A stretch of 64,000 bases of DNA, from the NCBI RefSeq assembly GCF_964204645.1, contig NC_134025.1, positions 11,413,001 to 11,477,000 of the forward strand. The letters run 5' to 3'. The stretch is from Tubulanus polymorphus (lineage: Eukaryota > Nemertea > Palaeonemertea > Tubulaniformes > Tubulanidae). The translations under genes and the position numbers were made by a program. The notes beneath the pieces were generated by a model. It ran no database searches. It saw only the letters and a list, made by a program, of their open reading frames with translations, and had not been told where the DNA came from. Positions 33,264-61,441 of this stretch are shown here, in pieces; the first letter of the stretch is position 1, and each line of letters opens with the position of its first letter.

Positions 33264-33857
33264 ACATGTATATATATAATCAATTCATTTGTGTTGAATT
33301 TTTTGTTCATTGCATAACATTATTGATCATAGCTTCTCTATCATCTCACGAGTAGTAACCTAATCGACCATGGATCGTTGGAGTTAACGCGCACAGAAAA
33401 CAATTAACATACCGGTATTTATGTAGATTGACTCGTCAAAATTCAGGCCCGTGGCGTGTTGTTCGTTAATTTAACCCGAACTAGAGAGGTTAAGGGCCCT
33501 CCCCAAGAAAAACTTGTAAGTTTATTGCTTAGATACGGCCTCCGAGTGATTTCCGTCGAAATAACGATGGTCTAAGCAAATAAACAAATTTGATTGGGGC
33601 CCTTTTCGCAGAACGATTTTCCGTTGCAATAGTCGCGATCGACAGCACGATCGGATTTTACAATAAGCTCCTCATCCCTCCGATATCAAGAGCTTGCATC
33701 CCGTGATTTTATCACCAGCTTTAACAATTATTAACGAGTCTAGCCGGTATACTGCCTGGGCTGATTCTAGATCAGTTATGAATATAAATGTCGAAATAAA
33801 CAATCGAGAACATTATGAAATCAACGCAAATATCAGATTGATTAGATTCGAGTTCTA

Positions 33858-34043
33858 CAGTGGAACCTCGTTATAACAAACTTGAATACAACGATTTATC
33901 TTATTTAATAAATATAGAATTTCGTCCAAAGTATGAAAATTAAGAGAATTTCGCCCCCCCCCCTCCAAAAAAAAACGATATCTATTAATTACATAACGAA
34001 CATATTGTCTGGTCCCGTGAAGTTCGTTAACGAGGTTCCACTG
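33858..34043. mobile_element. TA-flanked MITE (pogo/Tc1-like ends), copy 2
   Basis: Starts CAGTGGAACCTCGTTATAAC and ends CGTTAACGAGGTTCCACTG, with TA on both sides (33856-33857, 34044-34045). It contains a poly-C/poly-A patch. Same family as 3089-3263. Confidence 0.85.
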
Positions 34044-34725
34044 TATGATTCATCTTACACAGATATTGCGCATGTTCTCCCTTAGCACCGAACTTATTCA
34101 ATCTTGACACTACACATCTTCATCTTCAGATAATTTGACAGCAAATTTCACCCCAGGAATAAGAGACTTTGAAGAGAACTCAAGTTACCACGAAAACATT
34201 TTATTTACATCTGGAAGGGACCTACATGGGGCCATGTTAAATACAGCAAAATAAAATCACATAACAATAATTGGTCTCTTCGCAATACGAATGTTTTTTA
34301 CAGCCTCAAATACGGCCAAATGATGATTATCATAATACGATATATATACATATACCGTAATATACATTTAAGATGAATTTTTCATGATATAATTTAACGC
34401 ATTTCGCCACAGAGGGCAGTTGAAGATTTTACCTGTTGCCACAACGGAATCGGAGGGGGCTCAATTCTACAAATATGAGCGACCGTCAACCGTCCCGTCC
34501 AAGCCATATGTTCATCTTCATTCATTAAAATCAAAACTAGATTAAAAGATGATGAAAAAAACTCCAAAAAGAGGAAAAATGAATATCAGTCGTGTGCATA
34601 TGTTTTCAATGTTAAAACTCAATATGAGGACATGATGAGGAAAATTATACAGGCTTCTTGTTTATTGATCAGTGACATCACCTCTCTTTCATATGCAAAT
34701 TTATGTTTAGATTTATCACTAGTTC

Positions 34726-34822
34726 AGGACCCGGTGGTTCCGCAGTTGTGAGTTAGCGTTAAACCGCTGAGTTCATTTCTAAAAGTTTATCAACTCTCTG
34801 AAGTTATACTTCAACCCAGAGA
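34726..34822. mobile_element. Self-complementary MITE family B, degraded copy
   Basis: GGACCCGGTGGTTCCGCAGT then TGTGAGTTAGCGTTAA matches the left arm of the family. The right arm is poorly preserved. Confidence 0.5.
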
Positions 34823-34951
34823 GAATGGTGTCTAGAGCGATGGCCAAATACTAACATGTGTCTATACGGTAGATACCATGTTAACACTATCAATTCCATT
34901 ATAACAATGCTGTTGTTGCTCAAAGGTTGGTTAGTTAAACCAGTGGATATA

Positions 34952-35345
34952 CAGCGGAACTTAGTTGCAACGAACTTCAGAGAACCAGAAAATCTATCCA
35001 TCATTTGGCAAACAATTTTGATACTTTGTTTCTCCGCTCTGCTGAGCTTAAAAGTTGACCCGGCCAGCCGCCTATCTATCATGTACATTACTTATTTGAA
35101 ATCGTTATCAATTTTACCATAACAGACCCGGCAGCTGTAGAAATGAACTGATTACAAAAGTTGTTATATCTAACAAAAATGACCCGGCCGCTGCAGAGAA
35201 AAAAGGTATCGTTTATGTTTAGCCTTATAACCGATAGTTCGTTATATCCATTATGAAAGTAACAGGTATCGTTGTATTTGGGACGAAATTCTAGGTTTGT
35301 TATAACCGATAAATCGTTATACCGAGGTTGTTAGACGCTCCACCG
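34952..35345. mobile_element. TA-flanked MITE copy 3, split by a second element
   Basis: Left end CAGCGGAACTTAGTTGCAAC and right end GACGCTCCACCG are flanked by TA (34950-34951 and 35346-35347). It is longer than its relatives only because a GGCCGG-type element (35005-35228) sits inside. Host sequence resumes as ATAACCGATAGTTCGTTATA. Confidence 0.75.
35005..35228. mobile_element. GGCCGG-rich TIR element, copy 3 (nested)
   Basis: TTGGCAAACAATTTTGATAC then TTTGTTTCTCC at the left mirrors GAGAAAAAAGGTATCG and TTTAGCCTTA at the right. Internal GTTGACCCGGCCAGCC, AGACCCGGCAGCTGTAG and ATGACCCGGCCG occur in the same order as in copies 1 and 2. It is inserted into a TA-flanked MITE, so it is the younger of the two. 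Confidence 0.8.
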
Positions 35346-36964
35346 TATACCACAGTAATGATGCAATCTTCATCGTAAGCTGTTGAACAACTGGCCCCTG
35401 ATCAACAACATAACGCTCTCCGGTCTCGCAAAGGTTCCAAATTGCATTTAGAGAAAAAAATCATAGGGTTCCAGACATGAAATGATTTTCGGCATCTACA
35501 CTCGATAGCACCTATACAGGATTTTCTAGAACAAAACATTTGTGGATTCAACTTCAACAGTTTGACTTGGCATTCAATATGACTAGGCTAGCATCATCAG
35601 GATTCTGTGTGCAGTTGACCTTAGTCCAGTCTAGAAAATCCAGCATTCTACGACGCGTATCAGAATCGTATAGCGTAGACGCCAACTACAATTTCACATT
35701 TTCTGCATTGTGGCTTCCCAAGCAAAGATCACTTTTTAAACCAGATTTAAAATCGCAGTCATGTTACACACACATACATGCAAACACATGCACGCACACT
35801 GCACACTGGTCATATATCAACGTAAGACTTCTTTGTTCGATTGCGTAAAATAACCCCCCCCTCCTGTAAATACTCCACAGCGCTGTACTCAATAAGGGCT
35901 GATAAAACCGGTCGCGTTTTTCTAAATTCTAGGCCCATCACCGAGGTCCGGACTTAAAAAAAATAATAACCTACTATTACTCTCAAATGAATATCGCGCC
36001 CCGACACCGGAACTCTAGTTTACATTTATACGCATATTTGCCCCGGAAATAATGGTAAGTAATTTTCATTATGACAAAAAATTCGTTGAAAAATACACTT
36101 ACAGTCAGTGTGTAGCAGGCTTTTTGACTGGTGTAATCCGATGTATTCGGTTGTAAATATTTTCGAGCCAAATTCATGGATCTTTATCTCTCAGCGGAGA
36201 CTTTAGATCACGATTTCGATTTCAACGGATCAGGACCAGCCGCAGGAGAATTAAAGCTATTTCAGACTCGTGTCTCTCTGAACTGTGGATCCAGCCCTTA
36301 CGAATCGACGACGAAGATTTCATCGAAATTCTTTTTTTAAATATAAATCAGCTTCTATTATCGTTTTCCCCTTGCATTCGAAGACTGCACTTTATACAGC
36401 ATTCGCAAGTACGAATAAATCGTTATTCGTTTTAATCGAAGTCTTATCGACTTCGCGGCGCGTAACCGAAACACCATCGCGCGATTTCTCGACGATCGCG
36501 GAAAATTAACGACAGTTAACGAAGATGACATTCAACGGTGAATATAGTTACAATCAATTTTTTTTTGTCTTCTATATAAGAATCTGTGACACTATCTCTT
36601 TTTAAATATACAACTATGATGACAAATAATCCGTATCGATCGATACTCAATAATCAATAATTCCGACAATATTATCACATTTCAACATCCGCAGTAGGGG
36701 ACTCTGATGACTAATAATAAATATTATGATATTTTTGTTTCCATGCACACAAAAATTAAGAAGTGCAGAGTCGTCGCTGTGTGTATTACATTCATTTATG
36801 CGACCGTACACAGCTATCGAACCTCGACCCGGACCCGACCCTCGGACATTCGACGTCGTAATCAATATTTTGTAAAATCATTCAGATTGTTCAGGCAACA
36901 CGCATGCGTTTAATAGAACTAGATATTTTTGAACATTGAAAATTAAAACTAAAATGAATCGACG

Positions 36965-37066
36965 CCGGTTCCACAGTTGTGAGTTTGAGTTAACTCTGAG
37001 TTGAAATCATTTTCAATGTTTTAACTCTGGAGTCAAATTTAACTCAGAACTGTGGAACTGGATCCT
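36965..37066. mobile_element. Self-complementary MITE family B, copy
   Basis: CCGGTTCCACAGTTGTGAGT...CAGAACTGTGGAACTGGATCC, with complementary GAGTTAACTC-type arms. It lies about 130 bp downstream of the B56 stop codon, so it may be part of the 3'UTR, where it would fold into a long hairpin. Confidence 0.75.
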
Positions 37067-37195
37067 GATGGCTAAGTCTTGACGATAATTATTCGAAAAG
37101 CGTGGCGATAGTCCTCGTCGATTGTTCGATGACGGTCGGGTACGGCGGTCAGCAGATCGACAGTCGCGCCGAGTACAACAACAACAGCTGCGTCA

Positions 37196-53806
<16,611 letters not shown>

Positions 53807-53833
<27 letters not shown>

Positions 53834-53945
53834 TTCTACACTACTATCTTTCATTGGAATATCGATCGGGCGTCCACCAGTCGGGGCAGGACGTACACTA
53901 TAGCTAGCAGTGGATTGTGACAACGTTAGTAGAAGCGAATAACAT
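53807..53945 (-). other. First known B56 exon, with open frame upstream of the ATG
   Basis: The ATG at 53833 begins MPNKTKKEK, ending at donor AAAAG|GTAGGC. The same frame stays open upstream through another ATG (53854) as far as an acceptor-like TTGTTTTAG ending at 53946. Thus either this is the first coding exon with a 5'UTR exon upstream, or a longer N-terminus is spliced on. The MPxKxKKEK start shared with vertebrate gamma/delta subunits favours 53833. Confidence 0.65.
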
Positions 53946-54894
53946 CTAAAACAAGAAGTCCATTTGTATATTTGTGTGGTAAATGTAAAGGCGAAGCACC
54001 AGTGCGGAAATTACCGAGCGAAGAGTGTTGATTAGGTCACATGATCATACATGTATTAATACAGTGCTCGAAATCCACACGACATCAGTATTAAACGACA
54101 ATCTGCGCAGTTCGAATCAAATTCAATTCAAACTAAATTGATTTGCCTTTCCATGACACCGCACCGGGCTGAAGAAGTGGGTGATGCACATACCCCACTA
54201 CCCATACATCCCAAAATTGCTTATGGGTTAACTTGTTGTCTAGTTTCATATAATTTCACTAACTTGCTGGTGCCACTATTTTTCAAGTTTAAGACAATTT
54301 ATTTCATAGAAAAGTTATCAACAGCAGGGCCCGGTTTGAAAGTAGTTATAATTTAGATATGGGAAGATAGAAGTTCTAATCGTTAGTCGGGTAAGCTTTT
54401 GTAATCGGATGGGCTTATACCATTGTGGTTTGTGAAAATATCCGATCGTGAAACTAACGACCACACTGACAGATTACTGGTTAATGGTAGGAGTAAATGG
54501 AGCAGAATTGACAATTTCTGAAACATTGGCAGCGTTCCTTACGGGTCATAAAATACCCCTGAATTCAGGAAGTCGAAATTTAAGGGGAAAAAGGCTGAAT
54601 TTCCTTCAAGTCTCCATAACCCCCATAAATTCCGAAAATTTCATCCGTAATATCTTGCTCAATTTGTGTTAATGCGAACCTGAGCTTATTGACCAGGAAC
54701 ACAATAGTCACATGGGTACCACTGAAATTGGACACATGTTTATAAAAGTTTGTGTCTCTATCATTGTTTTGTGTTTGCAGTGAAGTGGGAACTAATTACA
54801 TCCTTTTATTATGAATACAACGAGACCAACATCCTTTCATTATGGATCAGAATAACTTTTATTTAGTACCGATGCTCGAATCATAATCTATGTG

Positions 54895-55283
54895 TAGAAA
54901 CAGACAGATGGCGACGACCACAACCCAGTAACTTACGAGAATCGAACCTGCCCTATTTGTAATGATGATCAAATTGAAGATTTATACCACGTTTTACTAG
55001 TATGTCCCACATACGCTACACCCAGATCTCAATACATCCCTAGAAAGTATTTTGTACAACCGAACGCCAATAAATTCATAAATCTAATGGGCAAAACAAA
55101 TTATGTTCAAAACATCTTTAGATTTTTAAAAGATATACAAAAGCTTAGGACAACTCGATTAAATTTGATGTATAATGTTTTGTGTTATTTCGGATATTTT
55201 CGGACTGTAAATTGTTATTACCATCTTTTTAAATGTGTGATTGTATGTTATTTGTCAAAAGTTATCATTAACTGACAATAAAG
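54895..55283 (+). mobile_element. 5'-truncated non-LTR retrotransposon (3' end of ORF2)
   Basis: In one plus-strand frame (from about 54895 to the TGA at 55273-55275) the sequence reads CPICNDDQIEDLYHVLLVCP then TYATPRSQYIP. This C-x2-C-x9-H-x4-C pattern is typical of the C-terminal zinc-knuckle of LINE reverse transcriptase ORFs. The frame runs on about 80 residues to the stop, followed at once by AATAAAG. A stop lies just upstream of the preserved part, so only the last ~120 codons remain. Clade cannot be assigned. Confidence 0.7.
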
Positions 55284-55464
55284 TTTATGTATGTATTATG
55301 TTGGCCTATTGTTATTGTACTCACAAAGACATATGTTCTATTCAATTTGTGATATGTAAATTTCTCCAGTAGTGGCAAAAGTAATTAAAAAGGCAATAGT
55401 TTGCTAATTTCTTAATTGGCTAGTTGGTTGAATAACTTTCATGTACATAAGTTGATAAACAGTT

Positions 55465-55665
55465 AAAAGCCGCGATCACCCGAAGACGATTTGGCCCGTG
55501 CCTAATTAGAGAGTGCATTCATGCGTAAACCATTCCCGGTCACTTCCGTAACTTTTAGCAATTCATACGCAACAATTTGGCCCCTGCTGTTCAGGCTGGC
55601 CCGTGCCAAACAGACGGAGGCCTATTTGGCACCTGTTTGAACAGTTGTTCCGGGCCGAAAAATTT
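55465..55665. mobile_element. TIR family C, copy 1
   Basis: AAAAGCCGCGATCACCCGAA and ATTTGGCCCGTGCCTAATTA at the left, TTTGGCACCTGTTTGAACAG and GTTCCGGGCC at the right. The terminal right repeat is lost. Confidence 0.65.
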
Positions 55666-56048
55666 CAAGATGACGTTAGGAAATAGTATTTTCAATGATA
55701 CGTGGTTTAAACTTTCACCATATTCAATATTTAATCTTCTTCTATAGATGCATGAAATCATTACTCTTCTGTTTCTATTTTCATGGAATTACGCTGTTAA
55801 TTTGTGTGTAGGGAGTGAGTGCCGTGGATGAAAATTACGCGGAACTGGACCCCTCAAATGTTTTTCAAAAATACCCTTTAATACCCTAAAATAACAATTC
55901 TGATTTTACAGATCGGTAAGAACCCTTATTGTGTTAGATGCTAAATCATAAATAAAGTTTTAAATATTTCTACTAACATTTTTTTTTCATTTTGAAAGCC
56001 CTCATCTGATCGATCGATTTTGACCTGAAACGATTTGATGTGTTCCTC

Positions 56049-56150
56049 ACAAACCCATCGGTATCTGCAGAGCGAACGGAAAGAGGGGGTTTGATTTTTA
56101 AATCGGAAATCGAAGAACCGTACCGGTACAGATATAGTTCAGTGGATGGT
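56049..56150 (+). repeat. Interspersed repeat family G, copy 2
   Basis: ACAAACCCATCGGTATCTGC, GGGGGTTTGATTTTTAAATC and GGAAATCGAAG match 14930-14998. Confidence 0.5.
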
Positions 56151-58566
56151 CTTGTTGTTCAAATCTAAGTAGCCTACACACTTGGAAATTTCGGTCCCGG
56201 TTCGTGTAAGTGATGAACAATCTACATCGGTAAATGAATTTGCCTAATTCAAGAAAAATCACGAGATATGGAAATCCCTAAGTAAGGTTTAAAAAGGTCA
56301 TATCTCTCATTATTAGATTTGTGTAGAAGGCCTAGGCGTTTTCATTTTAAGTTCATCATCGGGGATTTAGTAAATATCAACAAATTAGAAAATATAATGT
56401 ACAAATATTTTTAGAAGTACCAGGACCAAGTCTGTGCCGAGCGTTGGTCCAGGTATTCTAGGCTCTCGGTGTTAATAGCGATTGTAAATTTTGCCTGTGA
56501 TAGAAATAATCATAAAATTGTACTGGACTGTCCCCAACGCGTTTCCGCAGAACCCGGCATATGCATGTTGCTAGAACGAATGAATAAACGAATAAACTTA
56601 ATTTCAATTTAGGCACTACCGCTACCTATGAAATCCAGCGGGTTTTAAGGCTAGCGATTTAAACCCAAGCTTAATATCAACATTGACCAACCATTACAAA
56701 ACAAAATGGTGGCTGGCCTGTCATCCATTAGATCGATCATCGACTCATGCAGTTATTAGGCAGGCGGCTGTTGTTTTCTATCGGCTGTGATAGATAAGCT
56801 TGTTTAGTGTCGACAAAACGGTAGGCTCAGTAACGATTTAATTATGTTCTGACATGTAATCATAATGTTGAAGAAAATATTAAATAAGAAAATCCAAACT
56901 CTGATTTGACACTGTGCCACAGTCTTTGGTGTGGTGACTGACTGACTGGTTGTGTTTCGACCGGTTGCTACCAAGCAATGCCGGTCCGTTGTATGTGAAC
57001 TGTTACACTGGATCAGGCTTATCCCTGTGTTGGAAAGCTAATGAAAAGTGCATGGGCCTGGGTATTAAATGTGTAGGTATCAAATGTAGCCCAAGGCAGA
57101 GAAAACACAAACTTGAAAGGCAAACAACAAAATTATAGGCCTTAAAGAAAACAAAAGTCTAAAAGAATATAAAAATCAAAACATAGGCTATCCCTAATTA
57201 TTAGTTGGATAGAATTTTTTTTCATTTCCAGAAATATATAGATATTTGTAGAAGTTTCTGGCAATAAGTTTCATGGAACAAATTTAGCCTATTGCCTAAA
57301 TAATGTAATTTGGTTTTTAGGTTTTCCTGGTACCTTCCGAGGAAATCCAAGGATAAATTGATTTAAATCTCAAAGAAAAATGCTGAAGTAATTAGAAAAT
57401 AATTTTTTTAAGCATTTTATTTTTCAACTGCTTTTTGCCATTTTCACAAACCTGAGTCATGTTAGGTAAGTGTACATCACTGTTCATTGGCTACGCGACC
57501 TTATGATTAGTTGTTAATACACTCAGGTCACATAAGATCCAATCCCGTCCGATCGGTGTAAGAAATAGAACACGTCCGATCAGCTTACGACTGGTCTGTG
57601 ATCAGTTTTAACAATCTTAAGTAGCCTAGGCCTACTCATGTTGCAAAGATTCCATAAGATCCGAAGATCAGGTCAGATTTTTTGCCACCTGCGTTAGGCT
57701 TTAGTTATCACCACGTTAATGTTGACACTAGTAGAAGTAGAAGGCTGTTAAGGATCAGTATCAACAGTTTGCCAAGCTTAGACTGACTACATTAAAATAA
57801 CAAAGGATGAATTCAAACGTCTTCGTTTTAACCTGTGCTGTGATCAAATAGATGCAGCGGATGCTCAGTGTACACGCGTGGCTATTCCCGAGTACTGACA
57901 AGCTACCGATCAAAGCACATAGGCCTAGGCTACATGATTTCTTCTTTGTCAAATCAAAGTTTCCTCATTAGCGTAGTTATCTCTGCTCGGCAAAGGTTTT
58001 GGGAGTACCCCCACTGTTAGGGGGAGGGGGTTCGATTTTTGGTACATACACGGTATGGGGGGCTGGGGGCGTGGATAGCAGAAAAAGTTAGTACCTCCAC
58101 TTTGGGGGTGTTTTGATTAATCTGTACTCTTTACGTAGTTAATGCCCCAAACTCAAATAGAAATAGCCTATTTCTGCTCTGCCATAAATGGAAAATTGAT
58201 GCTAACTACCGTACAAATTATTAAAAATATAAATATTTAGTTTATTCTTAATTGGGATCATCGTTTTATATGCCACACATGTAGTATGTATGCTCCTACA
58301 AATCCTTGTTATTATTGGTACCGTACATGTATTTTGTACGCGGTACAAAGAATTCAATATTTTTTTATATGGTACATAGCTGAACGGGGAATAATGAATT
58401 TGATACAATGGTGGGTACGTACATGGGAAGGGGGTCAGAAAATTGGGAGTTTTTGCAGTTCGTACTTTTTAAATGCGCCCTTTTGAGAAAATTAGATTAA
58501 CTCAAACTGATCTTAAACTTCCGGCTGCACCAGCAAAAACGAAATTGTTTCATCCCTTGTTGTTAT

Positions 58567-59045
58567 AAGGCTGGCTTATGTCGACAAGCAACTCGACGCC
58601 TACCGATGCAACTGGGTTTATCGTCGGTCTGAGGCTGCCAGTTGCTCCATTTCATGGCAACCCGACGCCTACCGACTCATCACAAGCCGCATCTGGCTAG
58701 TTGGTATTCCACTATTCGGTCTCAGTTGTTGGAAATAAGCCGCGATCACACGGAGATGATTTGGCCAGCGCCTAATTTGGCCCGTGCCTAATTAGAGAGC
58801 GCGTTCACACGCAAACCATTCACTCGATACTAAACAATGCTCAAACAAAGCGAAGTGGATCATTTCCGGTACCAGTTGCAATTCAAACGCAATCATTTCT
58901 CTGGTGCTAAAATTTGGCTCGGGCCAAAAATGCTCGTGTGATCGCGGCTATAGAAGTGCAGTTGACATAAGCTGGGCTGCAATCGCGGTTACTCCCGGTT
59001 GAGTCAGTAGACGCCGCGTCGCTTGTGGACATAAGCCAGCCTTTA
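58567..59045. mobile_element. Outer TIR element enclosing a family C copy
   Basis: AAGGCTGGCTTATGTCGACA then AGCAACTCGACGCC at the left is mirrored by GGCGGCGCAGCG-type sequence at the right, written on the plus strand as GCCGCGTCGCTTGTGGACAT then AAGCCAGCCTTTA. A complete family C element occupies 58737-58951 inside it. Confidence 0.75.
58737..58951. mobile_element. TIR family C, copy 2 (most intact)
   Basis: AAGCCGCGATCACACGGAGA at the left and CTCGTGTGATCGCGGCTAT at the right form the terminal repeat. Interior: TTGGCCCGTGCCTAATTAGA, AACCATTCACTCGATACTAA, CCGGTACCAGTTGCAATTCA. Non-coding. Confidence 0.8.
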
Positions 59046-59520
59046 GACGTAGTGACTGTCTGATGCCGATCCTTGTAACAGTCAATTATTAGCAACAGTC
59101 TCAAGAGAAAATCAACTATGCATAAGTAAAATCTAAGCCAAGAACGAAGCAGATAGTATAGGGGGGCCTAGTTGTGAGTTATCATATTGCCAATGCATTT
59201 GTTTAAATTGATCGAATCCTTAGATTATAAACGTCATCTCTTGATTTCACGAATCGGTGATCTTGCGTCTTAACCCCGGTCGCGAAATATACGGCCGTGT
59301 CTAATTTTTTTATACGTATATCTATAGATTCAGGTGTTTTATGCGGATAGCCCCATTCTGACGCTAATTGGAAATTCATTATATGTTGCCATGGTAATTA
59401 CCGATGTCATCGAGCGTTATTTTATGCACAACGCGCGGCCATCTTTTCAACATCAGCTCCACACGATATTCGGGTTTATTTCGCTTTTAAGTAATGTCTA
59501 ATTAGGCAGATCAGTAGGCT

Positions 59521-59558
59521 ACTGCCGCTGCTGCTGCTGCCGCTGCTGCTGCTGGTGC
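59521..59558. repeat. CTG/CCG trinucleotide tract
   Basis: CTGCCGCTGCTGCTGCTGCC and similar for about 38 bp; would encode poly-Ala or poly-Leu but lies in no supported gene. Confidence 0.85.
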
Positions 59559-60052
59559 TATATACGGCCACCGACGACATTCCGACTGGTGTTTGCGTGT
59601 ATACAATTGATCGATCAAATGGATACACCAGCGCTTAGCGCTATATGAATCAAAACGACCGTCCACGGTAGCAGATATGGTTATCTTTACACGACACGGA
59701 TTCCGATGATGTCGTCCGTGCCATTTAAAATTCATTGTATAAATTTTGATGGATACATCACGATTCGTAAATGAATGACCTCAGGGGCTAAGGCAACATC
59801 CGTTTCGTAATTTCTGTCGTGAGAAATTGATTCGGTAAAAGTACTTCGTTTCGTTTGTCCCGTGCGTTGCCTATATTAGTCTTTTAGAAAGACGGCGCAT
59901 TTCAAAACCATTTTCCATTTCCCAATTGTCGGTAACTGGGCTAATTCGCGAATGGACGTGTAATTCATTCCGACAGTCTCGAGACGTGTTCTCAGGTTAA
60001 GGAAATCATATATCTAGTGGTTTCTAGGCGTCGTCATCGTACAAGGATAGCC

Positions 60053-60299
60053 TTATTCGTACGCTGGAATGTGCTTCCATACGCCGTACTTTCCTCTTAG
60101 TCGCCACGACAGAAATCCCCTCTTCAGGAAATCCTCCTGAAATAAGTCGTGGAATGTATCCCATAGCGTCAGGAAATATTGACCCAGGAATTGTGGATAC
60201 GTAGGGAAATCTTCGATGTAGATTTTGATAGTCTCAGGGTCTGGATGCCTACCTTCCCATTGAGGTTGTCCTTTTTTCAGATGAGAACATGAATAGACC
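60053..60299 (-). CDS. Unrecognised terminal-exon-like reading frame
   Basis: An 81-codon open frame runs from a plausible acceptor (CAATTTTTAG|G) to a TAA, with no internal ATG, so it would be a 3' coding exon of a minus-strand gene whose other exons are outside the window or unfound. It reads QPQWEGRHPDPETIKIYIED, then aromatic-rich FLGQYFLTLWDTFHDLFQED and RGKYGVWKHIPAYE at the end. The composition (many W, F, Y, balanced charge, no low complexity) looks like a folded domain, unlike chance AT-rich frames nearby. I do not recognise the family. The alternative is a decayed pseudogene exon. Confidence 0.5.
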
Positions 60300-60306
60300 C
60301 TAAAAA

Positions 60307-60440
60307 TTGCAATTCATACGCAATAATTTGACTCGTGCTCAAATTTGGCTTGGGCCTTGTCTGACGCTTTTGGTTGGGCCAAACAGACACGGACCCATTA
60401 GCTACCCCTGTGAACAGTTGTTTCGGGCCTTATTCCACCC
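60307..60440. mobile_element. TIR family C, internal fragment
   Basis: TTGCAATTCATACGCAATAA, TTGGGCCAAACAGACACGG and GTGAACAGTTGTTTCGGGCC match the interior of family C. The left terminus is missing. It abuts the acceptor of the 60053-60299 frame. Confidence 0.6.
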
Positions 60441-61159
60441 GGTAATAGTAATATTACTACTTCAAACTGGTTGGTCAGCTATGAAGCATCGGTGAAATTG
60501 ATTTTCCAAGAATTTTGCGCAGTCTTCGCGTACCCTGACTCATAATACAGGTCCCTTTCCTCGTATGGCACTCTCATGTCCCGTAACGTAATAAGAATTG
60601 TGTTCAAATTCAGCGCATGCGACGAATATTGAACATTTTTTCCATTCGCCTGTGATGTTTCACACTTTCATCATTCCGGTTCGATGTCGCGCCCCTGTAA
60701 CCATACAACAAGAATAAACAAGAAAATTAACTTTAATAAATTATTTGACGCCTGCGAAAAAATGTAGAATTTCTGGGATAAGCTAATGTGGAATTGCATA
60801 TTTGACACCAAAATTTGGGGAATTATGAGATTTGGCGATTGGGTAGATGATACTGTCTTCGACTGGTCTAATTAAAGAAAAAATTGTCCAAAAAAACCCG
60901 AAACCTGTTCTAACTCGGATCGACTGGATGTTTATCTTTTTCGCGTTGAATTTTAGTAGCGCTTGATGCGAAATATATTGAAATTAACAACTCCCGATGT
61001 AGCGATCATTTCATTAGACCATCAAACATTCATTACGTGGTATAGTAAAACGCGCCTAATCCGGATCATTTGGGGCCGATTAAATTCCCACGGATTAAGC
61101 ATCGTTTTCTGTGTATACGCATATACGAAAGCGACGACTGTAAATTATATGATTGAAGC

Positions 61160-61441
61160 TGCAAAGATTTGGCCCCGGCCAAATTAGCACGGATCAGGCC
61201 CCGAGTCCAATTTGACCCGTGGCTTATTAGAGAAAGTGCATACACATCACTCAACACCAAGCAAAGTGAGTTACTTCAGGAACCAGTTGCAATTCATAAG
61301 CGATAATTTGGTAAAATTTGGCTGGGGACCTAGTCCGACGTTTTTGCTTGGGCCAAATAGGAACCCATTTGGCGCCCGTGTGATCAGTTATTCCGGGCCT
61401 AATTTAGCATGGGTCAAAATGCTTGTGCAATTTTTGGCTTA
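61160..61441. mobile_element. TIR family C, copy 4
   Basis: GCAAAGATTTGGCCCCGGCC at the left; GGAACCAGTTGCAATTCATA inside; CGCCCGTGTGATCAGTTATT and GCTTGTGCAATTTTTGGCTT at the right. Diverged ends. Confidence 0.6.

Larger units (their letters stand above)
33264..37195. other. Convergent intergenic region (Ly6 3' end / B56 3' end)
   Basis: No coding exon was recognised. It contains two TA-flanked MITEs, a nested GGCCGG element and two family B elements. The 3'UTR of the minus-strand B56 gene lies at its right end. Minus-strand AATAAA hexamers occur at 34661-34666 and 34200-34205, but neither can be chosen from sequence alone. Confidence 0.5.
53946..60052. other. Upstream flank of the B56 gene; no gene recognised
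   Basis: Repeat-rich and mostly AT-rich. The B56 promoter and any 5'UTR exon should lie here, but I could not identify them. Contains a LINE 3' end, two copies of TIR family C (one nested), a family G fragment and a CTG/CCG-rich patch. Confidence 0.5.

Noticed and set aside
35761-35810. CA-rich stretch as a regulatory Z-DNA tract
   Set aside because: Short and imperfect; nothing beyond a degenerate CA/CACA microsatellite.
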